Origin: Trinickia symbiotica
GTDB lineage: Bacteria; Pseudomonadota; Gammaproteobacteria; Burkholderiales; Burkholderiaceae
Length of the DNA stretch: 64,000 nucleotides
Direction: 5' to 3'
Assembly (NCBI RefSeq): GCF_002934455.1
Contig: NZ_PTIR01000008.1
Location: 186,001 to 250,000 of the forward strand
Position numbers and translations under genes: made by a program. Positions 27,506-36,534 of this stretch are shown in pieces; positions within the stretch are counted from its first letter, which is position 1, and every line of letters starts with the position of its first letter. A model generated the notes under the pieces. It saw nothing but the letters and a program-made list of their open reading frames with translations, made no database searches and was not told the DNA's origin.

Positions 27506-28345
27506 ATGGAAAACCCGTTCCTCCTCGCCGAGCCTGACCTCAAGGCGCGCGCCCGCGCGATCCGCAAGCGCATCTGCGTCATGAACGCGACGGCAAAGAG
27601 CGGTCACACGGGCGGCGACATGTCGGAGGTCGACATTCTCGTTGCGCTCTATTTCCGTGTGATGCGTTACCGCGCGAGTCCTCTCGTATGGCACGACCAG
27701 TTCGTGTTGAGCAAAGGGCATGGCGTGGGCGGCCTCTACTGCTGCTTCGCCGAACTCGGCTGGCTGCGGGACGAAGAGCTCTCCGGCTACCTGCGCGACC
27801 ATTCGCGCCTGCCGGGGCATCCAGTCCGCGAAAAGCTTCCCGAGTACGTGACGGTGAATACCGGCGCGCTTGGCCACGGCATGTCGATCGCGGCTGGACT
27901 TGCGCTCGCGAAACGCCGCCGGACGCCACAAGGCGAAGCCGGCCGCGTGTTCGTGCTGACGGGCGACGGCGAGCTGGAAGAGGGCTCGAATTGGGAAGCC
28001 GCGATGGCGGCGAGCCATTTCGGGCTCGATAACCTCGTCGTGATCGTCGACCGCAACCACCTTCAGTTGGCCGATGCGACAAAGAACATCATGGACATCG
28101 AGCCGCTCCACGAAAAATTCGCGGCTTTCGGCATGGAGGTTCACGAGACCGACGGCAACGATCCGCTTGGATTGGCGAAACTCATGGAAAGCTTCGATTT
28201 CCAAAACGGAAAGCCGAAGGCGGTAATCGCGCAGACCATCAAGGGGCGCGGCGTCTCGTTCATGGAGAACGTTGCGGCGTGGCACCACAAGTACCCGAAT
28301 GAAGACGAGCTCGCGCTCGCGTTGAAGGAACTCGATCATGCATGA
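27506..28345 (+). CDS. Transketolase, N-terminal (ThDP-binding) subunit
   Basis: A 279-residue half-transketolase. The thiamine diphosphate motif GDGELEEGSNWEA (about residues 152-164) with the distal Asn is intact, as is 'SKGHGVGGLYCCFAELG'. Split transketolases of this kind serve in catabolic operons; a known example is apulose-4-phosphate transketolase AptAB. The ATG follows an AGAGAAAG stretch. It overlaps the second subunit by eight bases. The split is natural: both halves have complete domains and separate starts, so it is not a frameshift. Confidence 0.93.
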   Translation: MENPFLLAEPDLKARARAIRKRICVMNATAKSGHTGGDMSEVDILVALYFRVMRYRASPLVWHDQFVLSKGHGVGGLYCCFAELGWLRDEELSGYLRDHSRLPGHPVREKLPEYVTVNTGALGHGMSIAAGLALAKRRRTPQGEAGRVFVLTGDGELEEGSNWEAAMAASHFGLDNLVVIVDRNHLQLADATKNIMDIEPLHEKFAAFGMEVHETDGNDPLGLAKLMESFDFQNGKPKAVIAQTIKGRGVSFMENVAAWHHKYPNEDELALALKELDHA

Positions 28346-29318
28346 ACCGGCAGACTTGCGCGACGGCGTCGTCGGTGCGCTCACTGAGCTCGCCGACGGC
28401 GGGACCGATCTGATCGTCATGGTCAGCGATTCGACCTCGACCTCGAAGATCGCCTCGTTCCAGCAACGCTATGAAGACCGTGTCATCAACGTCGGCATCG
28501 CCGAGCAGAATATGGTCGGCATGGCCGCCGGCCTTGCACTCGGAGGGCATGTGGTCTTCACGGCGAATGCGGCTCCGTTTCTCGTCGCACGTGCGAACGA
28601 GCAGGTCAAGAACGATGTCTGCTACAGCCGGACCAACGTCAAAATGCTGGGCTTGAACGCAGGGGTCGCGTATGGGCCGCTCGCGTCGACGCACCATGCG
28701 ATCGACGACGTCTCGATCATGAGCGGCCTCGGCAATGTCCAGATCTTCGCGCCGTGCGACGCGCTCGAGGCTGCGCAGATGGTGCGCTATGCCGCGAGCG
28801 TCGATGGCCCGGTCTACATCCGGCTCGACAACGCGAAGTTTCCGATCTTGCACGAGGTCGACCATGTTTTCGAAGCTGGCAAGCCCGACGTGCTGCTGCG
28901 AGGGCGCGCGAGCGAAGAGTCTGGCGGCCGGCGAGTGGCCATCGTCGCGCTGGGATCCGTCGTCGGTGAGGCGTTTGCCGCCTGCGAAGCGCTCGACGCC
29001 AGAGGAATCGCGCCGACGCTCGTGAACCTCTCATCGATCCGGCCGCTCGACACGAATCTGCTGACCGACATCCTGGGCGAGCACGACGACATCGTGACGG
29101 TCGAGGAGCACTCGCTGCATGGCGGCATCGGCGCACTGATCGCCGTGCAGCTGGCCAAGCGCGGCATTGCGCGGCCTCTGCGAATGCTCGGCGTGACCGA
29201 AGGCGAATTTGCGCACTACGGCACGCGTGCCGGCATTCGCCGCCACTATGGCATCGATGCGCAAGGTATCGAGCGCGCGGTGGCCGAAATGATCGGCATG
29301 CCGATCGCGACGGCATAG
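28338..29318 (+). CDS. Transketolase, C-terminal subunit
   Basis: A 326-residue protein holding the pyrimidine-binding and C-terminal transketolase domains. 'INVGIAEQNMVGMAAGLAL' (about residues 50-68) includes the catalytic glutamate that activates ThDP, and the C-terminal 'TVEEHSLHGGIGALIA' is typical. It completes the active site with the preceding subunit at the dimer interface. The start ATG overlaps the upstream gene, and the SDR gene follows after 44 bases. Confidence 0.93.
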   Translation: MHEPADLRDGVVGALTELADGGTDLIVMVSDSTSTSKIASFQQRYEDRVINVGIAEQNMVGMAAGLALGGHVVFTANAAPFLVARANEQVKNDVCYSRTNVKMLGLNAGVAYGPLASTHHAIDDVSIMSGLGNVQIFAPCDALEAAQMVRYAASVDGPVYIRLDNAKFPILHEVDHVFEAGKPDVLLRGRASEESGGRRVAIVALGSVVGEAFAACEALDARGIAPTLVNLSSIRPLDTNLLTDILGEHDDIVTVEEHSLHGGIGALIAVQLAKRGIARPLRMLGVTEGEFAHYGTRAGIRRHYGIDAQGIERAVAEMIGMPIATA

Positions 29319-29362
29319 ACAGGCGCAGGACCGATACCCACACAAGATTCTGGAGACGAAAT

Positions 29363-30160
29363 ATGGCAACCCAGTACGACATGACGTTACGCCACGGCGT
29401 CGATTTCGATTTTCGGCTCGACGGCAAGACGGTCGTCATCACCGGCGGTCTCGGCGGCATCGCGATGGCGACGAACGAGGCGTTGATCGGCAAAGGTGCG
29501 CGCATCGCCATTCTTTATCCCCGCTTCGAGGAAGGCAGGGTGGCCGATGCGATCGAGACGCTCGGTCCTGCGCATGCGGCAGCCTTTCCGTGCGACGTCG
29601 GCAACGAGGCCGACGTCGCCGCGGCGATCGACGCGGCAGCCGCGCACTTCGGCGACCTGCATCTGCTCGTCAACGCCGCCGGCACGATCACGCTGACGCC
29701 GGCCGAGGACATCACGATCGAAGAATGGCGCAGGCAGATCGACGTCAATCTGACGGGTCCGTTCTTTTGCTCCAAGCACTTCGCGCGGCATGTCTTCGCG
29801 CGCGGCCACCGCGCAAAGATCATCAACATCGCATCGCAGGCTGCGACGGTTGCGATCGATCAGCATTGCGCCTACACATCGGCGAAGGCCGGCTTGATCG
29901 GCATGACGAAAGTGCTGGCCAAGGAATGGAGCCGCCGAGGCATTACCGTCAACACCGTTTCGCCGACCGTCGTCCTGACGCCCATGGGCGCGGCCGCCTG
30001 GGAAGGGGAGAAGGGCGAGCGCATGAAAGATCTGATTCCGGCGGGACGCTTTGCGTATACGGACGAGATCGCCGCGGCCATCCTGTTTCTCGCATCGAAT
30101 GGCGCCGACATGATCACGGGCGCGGATCTGATGATCGACGGGGGATACACGATCTGCTGA
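29363..30160 (+). CDS. SDR family polyol/ketose dehydrogenase
   Basis: A 265-residue classical SDR: nucleotide motif TGGLGGIA (about 27-34), NAAG, then Ser and Y-T-S-A-K at the active site. It resembles sugar-alcohol dehydrogenases (D-threitol/xylitol type) more than fatty-acid reductases, but that is a judgement from overall pattern. An extended N-terminus of about 18 residues precedes the first strand. A GGAGA ribosome site precedes the ATG. In the operon it would interconvert a polyol and the ketose handled by the kinase and transketolase. Confidence 0.88.
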   Translation: MATQYDMTLRHGVDFDFRLDGKTVVITGGLGGIAMATNEALIGKGARIAILYPRFEEGRVADAIETLGPAHAAAFPCDVGNEADVAAAIDAAAAHFGDLHLLVNAAGTITLTPAEDITIEEWRRQIDVNLTGPFFCSKHFARHVFARGHRAKIINIASQAATVAIDQHCAYTSAKAGLIGMTKVLAKEWSRRGITVNTVSPTVVLTPMGAAAWEGEKGERMKDLIPAGRFAYTDEIAAAILFLASNGADMITGADLMIDGGYTIC

Positions 30161-30231
30161 GGCAGAGCGTCGTTCCCCACCGGGCATGCGAGAGTCCGGC
30201 ATGCGCAATACGGAAGACGAGGAGGCGATTC

Positions 30232-31263
30232 GTGAGCAAGTCCATTGAAAACAGCGTTGAATTGCCGAACGGGCAATCGGCACGTTCCGACGCCACCGCC
30301 GCGGCGGCGAGCTTCGCGCGCCGCGCATGGCTCAGCGTGCTGCTCGAGCAGGGGCCGTTGATCAGTCTCGTCCTGCTTTGCTTGGCGATTTCTCTGATGA
30401 CGCCGTCGTTTCTGTCGCTGCGCAATTTGCTGAACGTGCTCGATCAGATCACGGTGCTCGGCATCATGGCGCTCGGCATGACAGCGGTCATCATCATCGG
30501 CGGTATCGACCTGTCGGTCGGCTCGGTGCTCGCGCTCGGCATGATGGTGATGGGCTGGCTCTCCAACAACGCCGGTTTGCCGTTCGCCGTCGCGATTCCC
30601 GCGAGCATTGCCGTGGCCGCGCTATGCGGACTCGCGTCGGGGCTTCTCATCATCGTCTTGCGGTTGCCGGCGTTCATCGCGACGCTCGCCATGATGTCGG
30701 TCGCGCGAGGACTCGCGAATCTCATCACGAACGGCGAGCAGATCGTCGGCTATCCGGACTGGTTCACCGCGCTCTCAATCGTGCGGCATTTCGGCTTTCT
30801 GTCGGCGACGGTCGGGCTCTTCGTCGCGCTCATGATCCTCGGCTTCGTGATCCTGAAATACCGCGCCGCGGGACGCAGCCTCTATGCTATCGGCGGCAGC
30901 GCCGAAGTGGCGCGCCTTGCCGGTATCAAGGTGCGTGCAACGACGCTCGCGGTCTATACGCTTTGCGGTGCGCTCGCCGGACTTGCGGCGGTCGTGCTCG
31001 CGAGCCGCCTCGATTCGTCGCAGCCGAGCGCGGGAACCGGCTACGAGCTCGATACGATCGCCGCCGTGGTCATTGGCGGAGCGAGCCTCGCCGGCGGCAC
31101 GGGCACGGTCGTCGGCACGGCCGTCGGCGTGCTGACGATCGGCGTCTTGCGCAATGGACTCAATCTCATCGGCGTCTCGCCGTTCGTTCAGCAGATCGTG
31201 ATCGGCATGGTGATCGTGCTGGCCGTCGGCGCCGATACGCTGCGTCGCCGCAACGCGTCTTGA
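30232..31263 (+). CDS. Sugar ABC transporter permease (RbsC-type)
   Basis: A 343-residue permease of the ribose-transport family with the signature 'IIIGGIDLSVGSVLALGM' and about ten hydrophobic segments; C-terminal 'AAVVIGGASLAGGTGT' loop present. The frame is open far upstream, but the GTG at 30232 follows GAGGAGGCG at the right distance and begins a polar N-terminal tail typical of the family. Here the permease precedes the binding protein and the ATPase, an order different from the transporter at 9556-13118, so the two systems are not a recent duplication. Confidence 0.92.
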   Translation: MSKSIENSVELPNGQSARSDATAAAASFARRAWLSVLLEQGPLISLVLLCLAISLMTPSFLSLRNLLNVLDQITVLGIMALGMTAVIIIGGIDLSVGSVLALGMMVMGWLSNNAGLPFAVAIPASIAVAALCGLASGLLIIVLRLPAFIATLAMMSVARGLANLITNGEQIVGYPDWFTALSIVRHFGFLSATVGLFVALMILGFVILKYRAAGRSLYAIGGSAEVARLAGIKVRATTLAVYTLCGALAGLAAVVLASRLDSSQPSAGTGYELDTIAAVVIGGASLAGGTGTVVGTAVGVLTIGVLRNGLNLIGVSPFVQQIVIGMVIVLAVGADTLRRRNAS

Positions 31264-31380
31264 TGCACGAGCAACCGATCACGAAGCGCACCGAACCCCA
31301 CCACGCGCCGTTGCCGCAACGCGCACGAGTATGAATTCCACGCGGCTCGACACTATAGGCACTATAACCAGGAGACATTC

Positions 31381-32322
31381 ATGAATCGACGTTTTGCCTG
31401 TTCCTCGCTGCTCGCCATCGCAGCTTCACTCGGGTTCGCGTTCGCCGCGCCGAATGCTTCCGCCGCCGGCACGGTTACGGTCGGTCTTGCCGTCGCCAAC
31501 CTGCAGGCCGATTTCTTCAATCAGATCAAGCAGTCGGTCGAATCGTACGGAAAGCAAAAGGGCGTCAATGTGATCACGGTCGATGCCAAGGGCGATGCGG
31601 CGACCCAGGTCAATCAGATCCAGGATCTGTTGACACGCAAGATCGATGCGCTCATCTACATTCCCGCTGGGGCGACTGCCGCGGGCGTGCCCGTACGTGC
31701 GGCGAAGGCGGCCGGCATTCCGGTGATCGCGGTGGACCGCAATCCGCCCGATGCGCCGGGCGATACCTTCATTGCCACGGACAGCGAAGCCGCGGCACAA
31801 GCGCTCGGCGAATGGATCATCAAGCAGACGAAGGGCCATGCGAACATCGCGGAGTTGCAGGGACAACTCGGCACGACGCCTGAGCTCGCGCGTGAAAAGG
31901 GCTTCACTAAGGCGGTCTCCACGGATCCCGGCGCCAAGGTCGTGACGCGTCAACCCGCCGACTGGGCCCAGGACAAGGGCTTCGCGGTCGCGCAGGACAT
32001 GCTGCAGCGGACTCCCGATATCGACGTGATCTTCGGCCATGCCGACGCCATGGCGCTCGGCGCCGCGCAAGCCGTCAAGGTCTCGAACGTCGGTCATAAA
32101 GTGCTGATCGCGGGCTTCGACGGAGACGTGGCCGGTTTGAAGGCGGTGCGCGATGGCGTGATCGACGTGACGATGACGCAGCAGACGCAACGGATGGGAC
32201 GCATGGCCGTCGACTCGGCGCTCGCCCTCATCGCGAAGAAGCCTGTGCCGGCGCAGCAACTGCTGCCTGCCACGCTGACGACAAAAGCGAACGTCGCGCC
32301 GTTCATTGCTCAGCACCCCTGA
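31381..32322 (+). CDS. Sugar ABC transporter periplasmic binding protein (RbsB-type)
   Basis: A 313-residue binding protein. Signal peptide residues 1-28 (MNRRFACSSLLAIAASLGFAF...ASA). Mature domain has 'VGLAVANLQADFFNQIKQSV', 'DALIYIPAGATAAGVPVRAA', 'AVDRNPPDAPGDTFIATDSE' and 'VIFGHADAMALGAAQAV', the canonical layout. A consensus AGGAGA ribosome site precedes the ATG. Ligand is probably the polyol or sugar degraded by the operon. Confidence 0.93.
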   Translation: MNRRFACSSLLAIAASLGFAFAAPNASAAGTVTVGLAVANLQADFFNQIKQSVESYGKQKGVNVITVDAKGDAATQVNQIQDLLTRKIDALIYIPAGATAAGVPVRAAKAAGIPVIAVDRNPPDAPGDTFIATDSEAAAQALGEWIIKQTKGHANIAELQGQLGTTPELAREKGFTKAVSTDPGAKVVTRQPADWAQDKGFAVAQDMLQRTPDIDVIFGHADAMALGAAQAVKVSNVGHKVLIAGFDGDVAGLKAVRDGVIDVTMTQQTQRMGRMAVDSALALIAKKPVPAQQLLPATLTTKANVAPFIAQHP

Positions 32323-32408
32323 ATCGAAAACGAAGCGCGCGGACGAACGAGACACGGGACGACAACCGGCCAGCGCGCCGAGTCCGTCCCGCCGACACGG
32401 AGCCAGAC

Positions 32409-33944
32409 ATGACCTCGAGCGAGCCGACAGCCGGAGCCATCGGCAACGAAGCGGAAGGGCCCGCGCATGACGGCCTGATCGTGCGCGGCATCGGTAAGAC
32501 GTTCAATCGCAACGTCGTGCTCGGCGGCGTCGATCTCGATGTGCGCCCAGGCACCGTCGTCGCCTTGCTCGGGGAGAACGGCGCAGGCAAATCGACGCTT
32601 TCGTCCATCATCGCGGGTGCGCTGCAGCCTGATCCGGGCGGACGTATGTTCTGGGGCGGGAAGGCATACGCGCCGCAGTCGCCTCGCGATGCATTGGCAA
32701 GCGGCATCGGGCTCATCCACCAGGAAACGCGTCTGCTGCCCGATCTTTCGATCGCGGAGAACGTCTTTGTCGGTCGCCTGCCGATGAAGCACGGCAAGAT
32801 CGACCGCGCCGAAATGGCGCGCCGCGCGCAAGAACAACTGCTCCGCCTGGGCCTCGACGTGCCGACGAGCCGGCTCGTGCGGACGTTGAGAGTGGCAGCG
32901 CAGCAGCAGGTGGAAATTGCCAAGGCGCTCACGCTCGATGCGCGATTGCTGATTCTCGACGAACCGACAGCCGCGCTCGGCGGTGCCGAGACGGACCGTC
33001 TCTTCGAGCAGATCGCGAAATTGCGCGCGCAGGGCGTATCGTTCATCTATATCAGCCATCGTCTCGAGGAAATTGCGCGGATCGCCGACCGCATCGTCGT
33101 CTTGCGCGATGGCCAGATGATCGCGACGCACGAGAACGGAAGCGTCCCGCTCAAGACGTTGATCGAGCAGATGGTTGGGCGCAACGTCGAGCGCATTTTT
33201 CCGCGCTTCGCGGAGCCGCGCGAACGGGCGATGCTCGAGGCTCGCTCCCTTTGTTCGGCGCAAGGCGCGTTTCGCGACATCTCGTTCTCGGTGCGCGCGG
33301 GCGAGGTGTTCGGCATCGCCGGCATCGTCGGCGCTGGCCGTACCGAGCTGGTGAGAGCGATCGCGGGCGCGGATCCCGTGTCGAGCGGCAGCGTGACAGT
33401 GGATGGCAAGCCGCTCGACCTGAAGAGCCCGGCGCACGCGATCCGCGCAGGCGTGGTGCTCGTACCGGAAGACCGGAAGGCGCAGGGTGTCGTGCTCGAC
33501 CATTCGATCGAAGACAATCTGGCCTACGGCAGCCTCGATCGATTGGGCGCGCACGGCTGGATGCAGCCGCGCGAGGTACGCGAATTCGCCAATAGGCTGA
33601 TCGCGCGTCTCGGCGTGAAGGGGCGGCCCCAACAGCGCGCGGGCAATCTCTCGGGCGGCAATCAGCAAAAGGTCGTGCTGGCGAAATGGCTGGCGCGCGA
33701 ACCGAAGGTCGTCATACTCGACGAGCCGACGCGCGGCATCGATGTCGGAGCGCGTGCCGCGATCTATGAAGTGATCGCAAAGCTGGCCGCGAGCGGCGTC
33801 GCCGTTGTCGTCGTCAGTTCGGATCTCGACGAAGTGCTCGGCTTGTCTCACCGCGTCATGGTTCTCGCGCGCGGCAACTGCACGGGAGTGCTCCCGCGCT
33901 CTGAGGCCAGCGACGTGCGCGTGATGGAGCTTGCGACGGCCTGA
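32409..33944 (+). CDS. Sugar ABC transporter ATP-binding protein (RbsA-type)
   Basis: A 511-residue protein with two fused ATPase domains. Walker A GENGAGKST near residue 55, second degenerate Walker A GIVGAGRTE, signature LSGGNQQKV near residue 413, and 'LDEPTRGIDVGARAAIY'. It energises the importer formed with 30232-31263 and 31381-32322. The ATG has a GGAG ribosome site. The long open frame on the opposite strand across this gene is a codon-bias artefact. Confidence 0.93.
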   Translation: MTSSEPTAGAIGNEAEGPAHDGLIVRGIGKTFNRNVVLGGVDLDVRPGTVVALLGENGAGKSTLSSIIAGALQPDPGGRMFWGGKAYAPQSPRDALASGIGLIHQETRLLPDLSIAENVFVGRLPMKHGKIDRAEMARRAQEQLLRLGLDVPTSRLVRTLRVAAQQQVEIAKALTLDARLLILDEPTAALGGAETDRLFEQIAKLRAQGVSFIYISHRLEEIARIADRIVVLRDGQMIATHENGSVPLKTLIEQMVGRNVERIFPRFAEPRERAMLEARSLCSAQGAFRDISFSVRAGEVFGIAGIVGAGRTELVRAIAGADPVSSGSVTVDGKPLDLKSPAHAIRAGVVLVPEDRKAQGVVLDHSIEDNLAYGSLDRLGAHGWMQPREVREFANRLIARLGVKGRPQQRAGNLSGGNQQKVVLAKWLAREPKVVILDEPTRGIDVGARAAIYEVIAKLAASGVAVVVVSSDLDEVLGLSHRVMVLARGNCTGVLPRSEASDVRVMELATA

Positions 33945-34031
33945 AACGGGCGACATGAATCTGACGGCGCCGATTCGATCAGCGCCAAGCGTTGGCTGGC
34001 TCACGATCTCCACTCTACGGACTTCCTCAAT

Positions 34032-35501
34032 ATGCGATACGTGCTGGCAATCGATCAGGGTACGAGCGGCACTAAGGCACTGGTGTTCGATGCGCAGGGC
34101 AACGTCCGCGCGAGGGGATTCACGGCCGTTCGCACGGTTCATCCGCAGGCCGGTTTCGTCGAACAGGATCCAAGCGAGCTCTACCTTTCCGTGCTCAGCG
34201 CGGCAGCACAGTGCCTTGCGAATTTCGAGGGAGACCCGTCGCAAATCGCCGGCGTGGCGATTTCGAACCAGCGTGAGACGGCTGTGCTGTGGGGTGCGTC
34301 GGGTGAGCCACTCGCGCCGGCCGTATCGTGGCAGTGCCAGCGCTCGCTCGGCATCTGCGAGCAACTGCGCGGCGACGGCATGGCTGCTGGAATCGCGGAT
34401 CGCACCGGGCTCCTGATCGACCCCTACTTCTCGGCCTCGAAGCTCATCTGGCTGCATGCTAACGACGCGCGTGCGCGCCATTCGATCGATTCGGGGCAGG
34501 CGCGCTTCGGAACCGTCGATAGTTGGCTGCTCTACAAAATGACGCGCGGCGCTTCCTATCTGACCGATTACACGAACGCGTCGCGCACGATGCTCTTCAA
34601 CCTGCGAACGCTGGATTGGGACCGCGAGCTCATCGCCGAATTCGGTCTGTCCGCGCTGAGGCTGCCGGAACTCCGGCCGTCCGCTGCCGACTTCGGCTCG
34701 ACGGATCTCGAGGGCGTATTGCCGAGGGCCGTTCCCGTGGTCGCGATGATCGGCGATTCGCATGCCGCCGCGGTGGGCGAAGGCTGTCTCTCGCCAGGAC
34801 TCGCGAAGGCGACGATGGGCACCGGGTCGTCCGTCATGATGAACGTCGGGGCGCGCCCTCGAGCGCCTGTCGACGGGCTCGTCTCGACGCTTTGCTTTGC
34901 GACTGGCAGCCGCGTCGATTATGCACTCGAAGGGATCGTCATCAGCGCCGGATCGACGCCCGCGTGGTTGAAGGAAAAGCTGGGCCTTTTCGACGATTTC
35001 GCGGCGGCCGAACAGGCATTTTGCGAATTCGACAATGGCGGCGTCTATCTGATTCCGGCGTTTTCCGGCATCGGCTGCCCGCACTGGAAGTATCCGGGCG
35101 GGGCGCAAATCGTGGGGCTCGATTTCTCGACTTCATGGCAACACGTTGCGCGAGCCGCGTACGAATCGATCGTCTATCAGATCAAGGACGTGATCACGGT
35201 CATGGAGCGCGCGGCGCAACTGACGTTGCAAGAACTCGTGCTCGATGGCGGGCTCGTGCAGCGGCCGTTTTTGCTGCAGTACCTGGCCGATACCCTCGAT
35301 CGCCCCGTCAGCACGCTCGAGTTGACCGAAGTATCGGCGGCGGGCGCCGCGGCCCTTGGGTTGTGCCAGCTCGGCTTGATCGACGAGCCGGGCGCCAACC
35401 GCGCCATGCGCAAAGTGATGCGCCGTGTCGAGCCAGGAAGCGGCCGCGCGCAGGCGGCGCGCAATCACGCGCAGTGGCTGACTTGGATCGGGCGTTTATG
35501 A
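34032..35501 (+). CDS. FGGY-family carbohydrate kinase, glycerol-kinase-like
   Basis: A 489-residue kinase. The phosphate-binding loop DQGTSGTKA is at residues 8-16, 'SNQRETAVLW' carries the Arg-Glu pair and 'IGDSHAAAVGEG' the Asp that in glycerol kinase contact the substrate hydroxyls, and 'LLIDPYFSASKLIWL' matches the same subfamily. The pattern points to a small polyol or ketose. In this operon the product would be the phosphorylated donor for the split transketolase, parallel to the FGGY kinase plus AptAB logic known for apulose. Substrate identity remains inference. Confidence 0.92.
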   Translation: MRYVLAIDQGTSGTKALVFDAQGNVRARGFTAVRTVHPQAGFVEQDPSELYLSVLSAAAQCLANFEGDPSQIAGVAISNQRETAVLWGASGEPLAPAVSWQCQRSLGICEQLRGDGMAAGIADRTGLLIDPYFSASKLIWLHANDARARHSIDSGQARFGTVDSWLLYKMTRGASYLTDYTNASRTMLFNLRTLDWDRELIAEFGLSALRLPELRPSAADFGSTDLEGVLPRAVPVVAMIGDSHAAAVGEGCLSPGLAKATMGTGSSVMMNVGARPRAPVDGLVSTLCFATGSRVDYALEGIVISAGSTPAWLKEKLGLFDDFAAAEQAFCEFDNGGVYLIPAFSGIGCPHWKYPGGAQIVGLDFSTSWQHVARAAYESIVYQIKDVITVMERAAQLTLQELVLDGGLVQRPFLLQYLADTLDRPVSTLELTEVSAAGAAALGLCQLGLIDEPGANRAMRKVMRRVEPGSGRAQAARNHAQWLTWIGRL

Positions 35502-35531
35502 ACGATGAGACTACGAGAGGATAGAACGAGC

Positions 35532-36326
35532 ATGGGCATTGAATTGAAGCGTTTCGAGGGAAAGGTGGTGGTCGTCACGGGCGGAAGTCGCGGCATCGGT
35601 CTCGGCATTGCGGAACGCTTTGCCCGGGAAGGCGCAAAGGTATGCGTCTGCGCGAATGAAAAGACCGTGCTCGACGCGGCGGTGCTGCTGCGTGAGGCGG
35701 GTTTCGATGCGATCGGCGTCGAGACGGACGTGACCGACAAAACACAGGTAAAAGCCCTCTATGACGAAGTGACGTCGAAGCTCGGGGAAGTCGATATATC
35801 GGTCCAGAACGCCGGTGTCATCACGATCGCGAAGCTGCAGGATCTGACGGAAGCGGAGTGGGACAAAGTGCTCGCCGTCAACACCAAAGGCGTCTTCCTA
35901 TGCTGCCAGGAAGCGGCAACGCGCATGCTGGCCGCGGGCAAACAAGGACGGCTCATCAACACGGCATCGGGGCAGGCGCGGCAGGGATTCGTCTACACGC
36001 CGCACTATGCGGCCAGCAAGTTCGGTGTCGTTGGAATCACGCAAAGCCTTGCCAAGGAGCTCGCGCCGGCCGGCATCACCGTCAACGCGTTTTGCCCGGG
36101 CATCATCACGACGGACATGTGGTCGTACAACGACGAAGCGTGGGGCAAACTGCTCGGCGACTACCAGCCGGGCGAACTGATGGCGGAATGGATCGAGGGC
36201 ATTCCGATGAAAAGAGCCGGCACCGGCGCCGACGTCGCGGGACTCGTGGCGTTTCTCGCGTCGGACGATGCTTCGTACATCACAGGGCAGACGGTCAATG
36301 TCGACGGGGGTATGTTTATGTCGTAA
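35532..36326 (+). CDS. SDR family dehydrogenase (sorbitol/polyol dehydrogenase-like)
   Basis: A 264-residue classical SDR with TGGSRGIGLGIA (about 16-27), NAG, catalytic Ser in 'NTASGQARQGFVYTPHYAAS' and Y-A-A-S-K. It looks like the sorbitol/acetoin dehydrogenase branch. The ATG at 35532 has a GAGAGGA ribosome site about nine bases away; an upstream in-frame ATG at 35505 would add nine residues of poor quality. It is the last gene of the operon and the second dehydrogenase in it, so one may act on the polyol and the other on a further oxidation or epimerisation step. Confidence 0.88.
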   Translation: MGIELKRFEGKVVVVTGGSRGIGLGIAERFAREGAKVCVCANEKTVLDAAVLLREAGFDAIGVETDVTDKTQVKALYDEVTSKLGEVDISVQNAGVITIAKLQDLTEAEWDKVLAVNTKGVFLCCQEAATRMLAAGKQGRLINTASGQARQGFVYTPHYAASKFGVVGITQSLAKELAPAGITVNAFCPGIITTDMWSYNDEAWGKLLGDYQPGELMAEWIEGIPMKRAGTGADVAGLVAFLASDDASYITGQTVNVDGGMFMS

Positions 36327-36534
36327 GCGCATGTCGTAAGCGAATCAGCGCAGCGCGGGCAGCGTGGTTGAGCGGGCGCTTCGCACCGGGCAGGATGTTT
36401 GCTCTGCAGTGGTGAGGCTGGCATTTTGCGCCAGGAGGGTGGCGGTCGCTGATCGCTCCCTCGCCGCGCATTACGTCGAAGCGTCAGGTCGTCGACGCGC
36501 CGGCAAGCACCCAAGTCCGACTTCTCGCGCACCG

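Noticed and set aside
27506-29318. Possible frameshifted transketolase gene
   Set aside because: Both halves have complete domains, their own starts and an eight-base overlap, which is the known split form.
32310-35108. A 932-codon open frame on the minus strand across the ABC ATPase and kinase genes
   Set aside because: It is antisense to two strongly conserved genes and has Arg/His-rich composition. Long antisense frames are expected in high-GC DNA with this codon bias.
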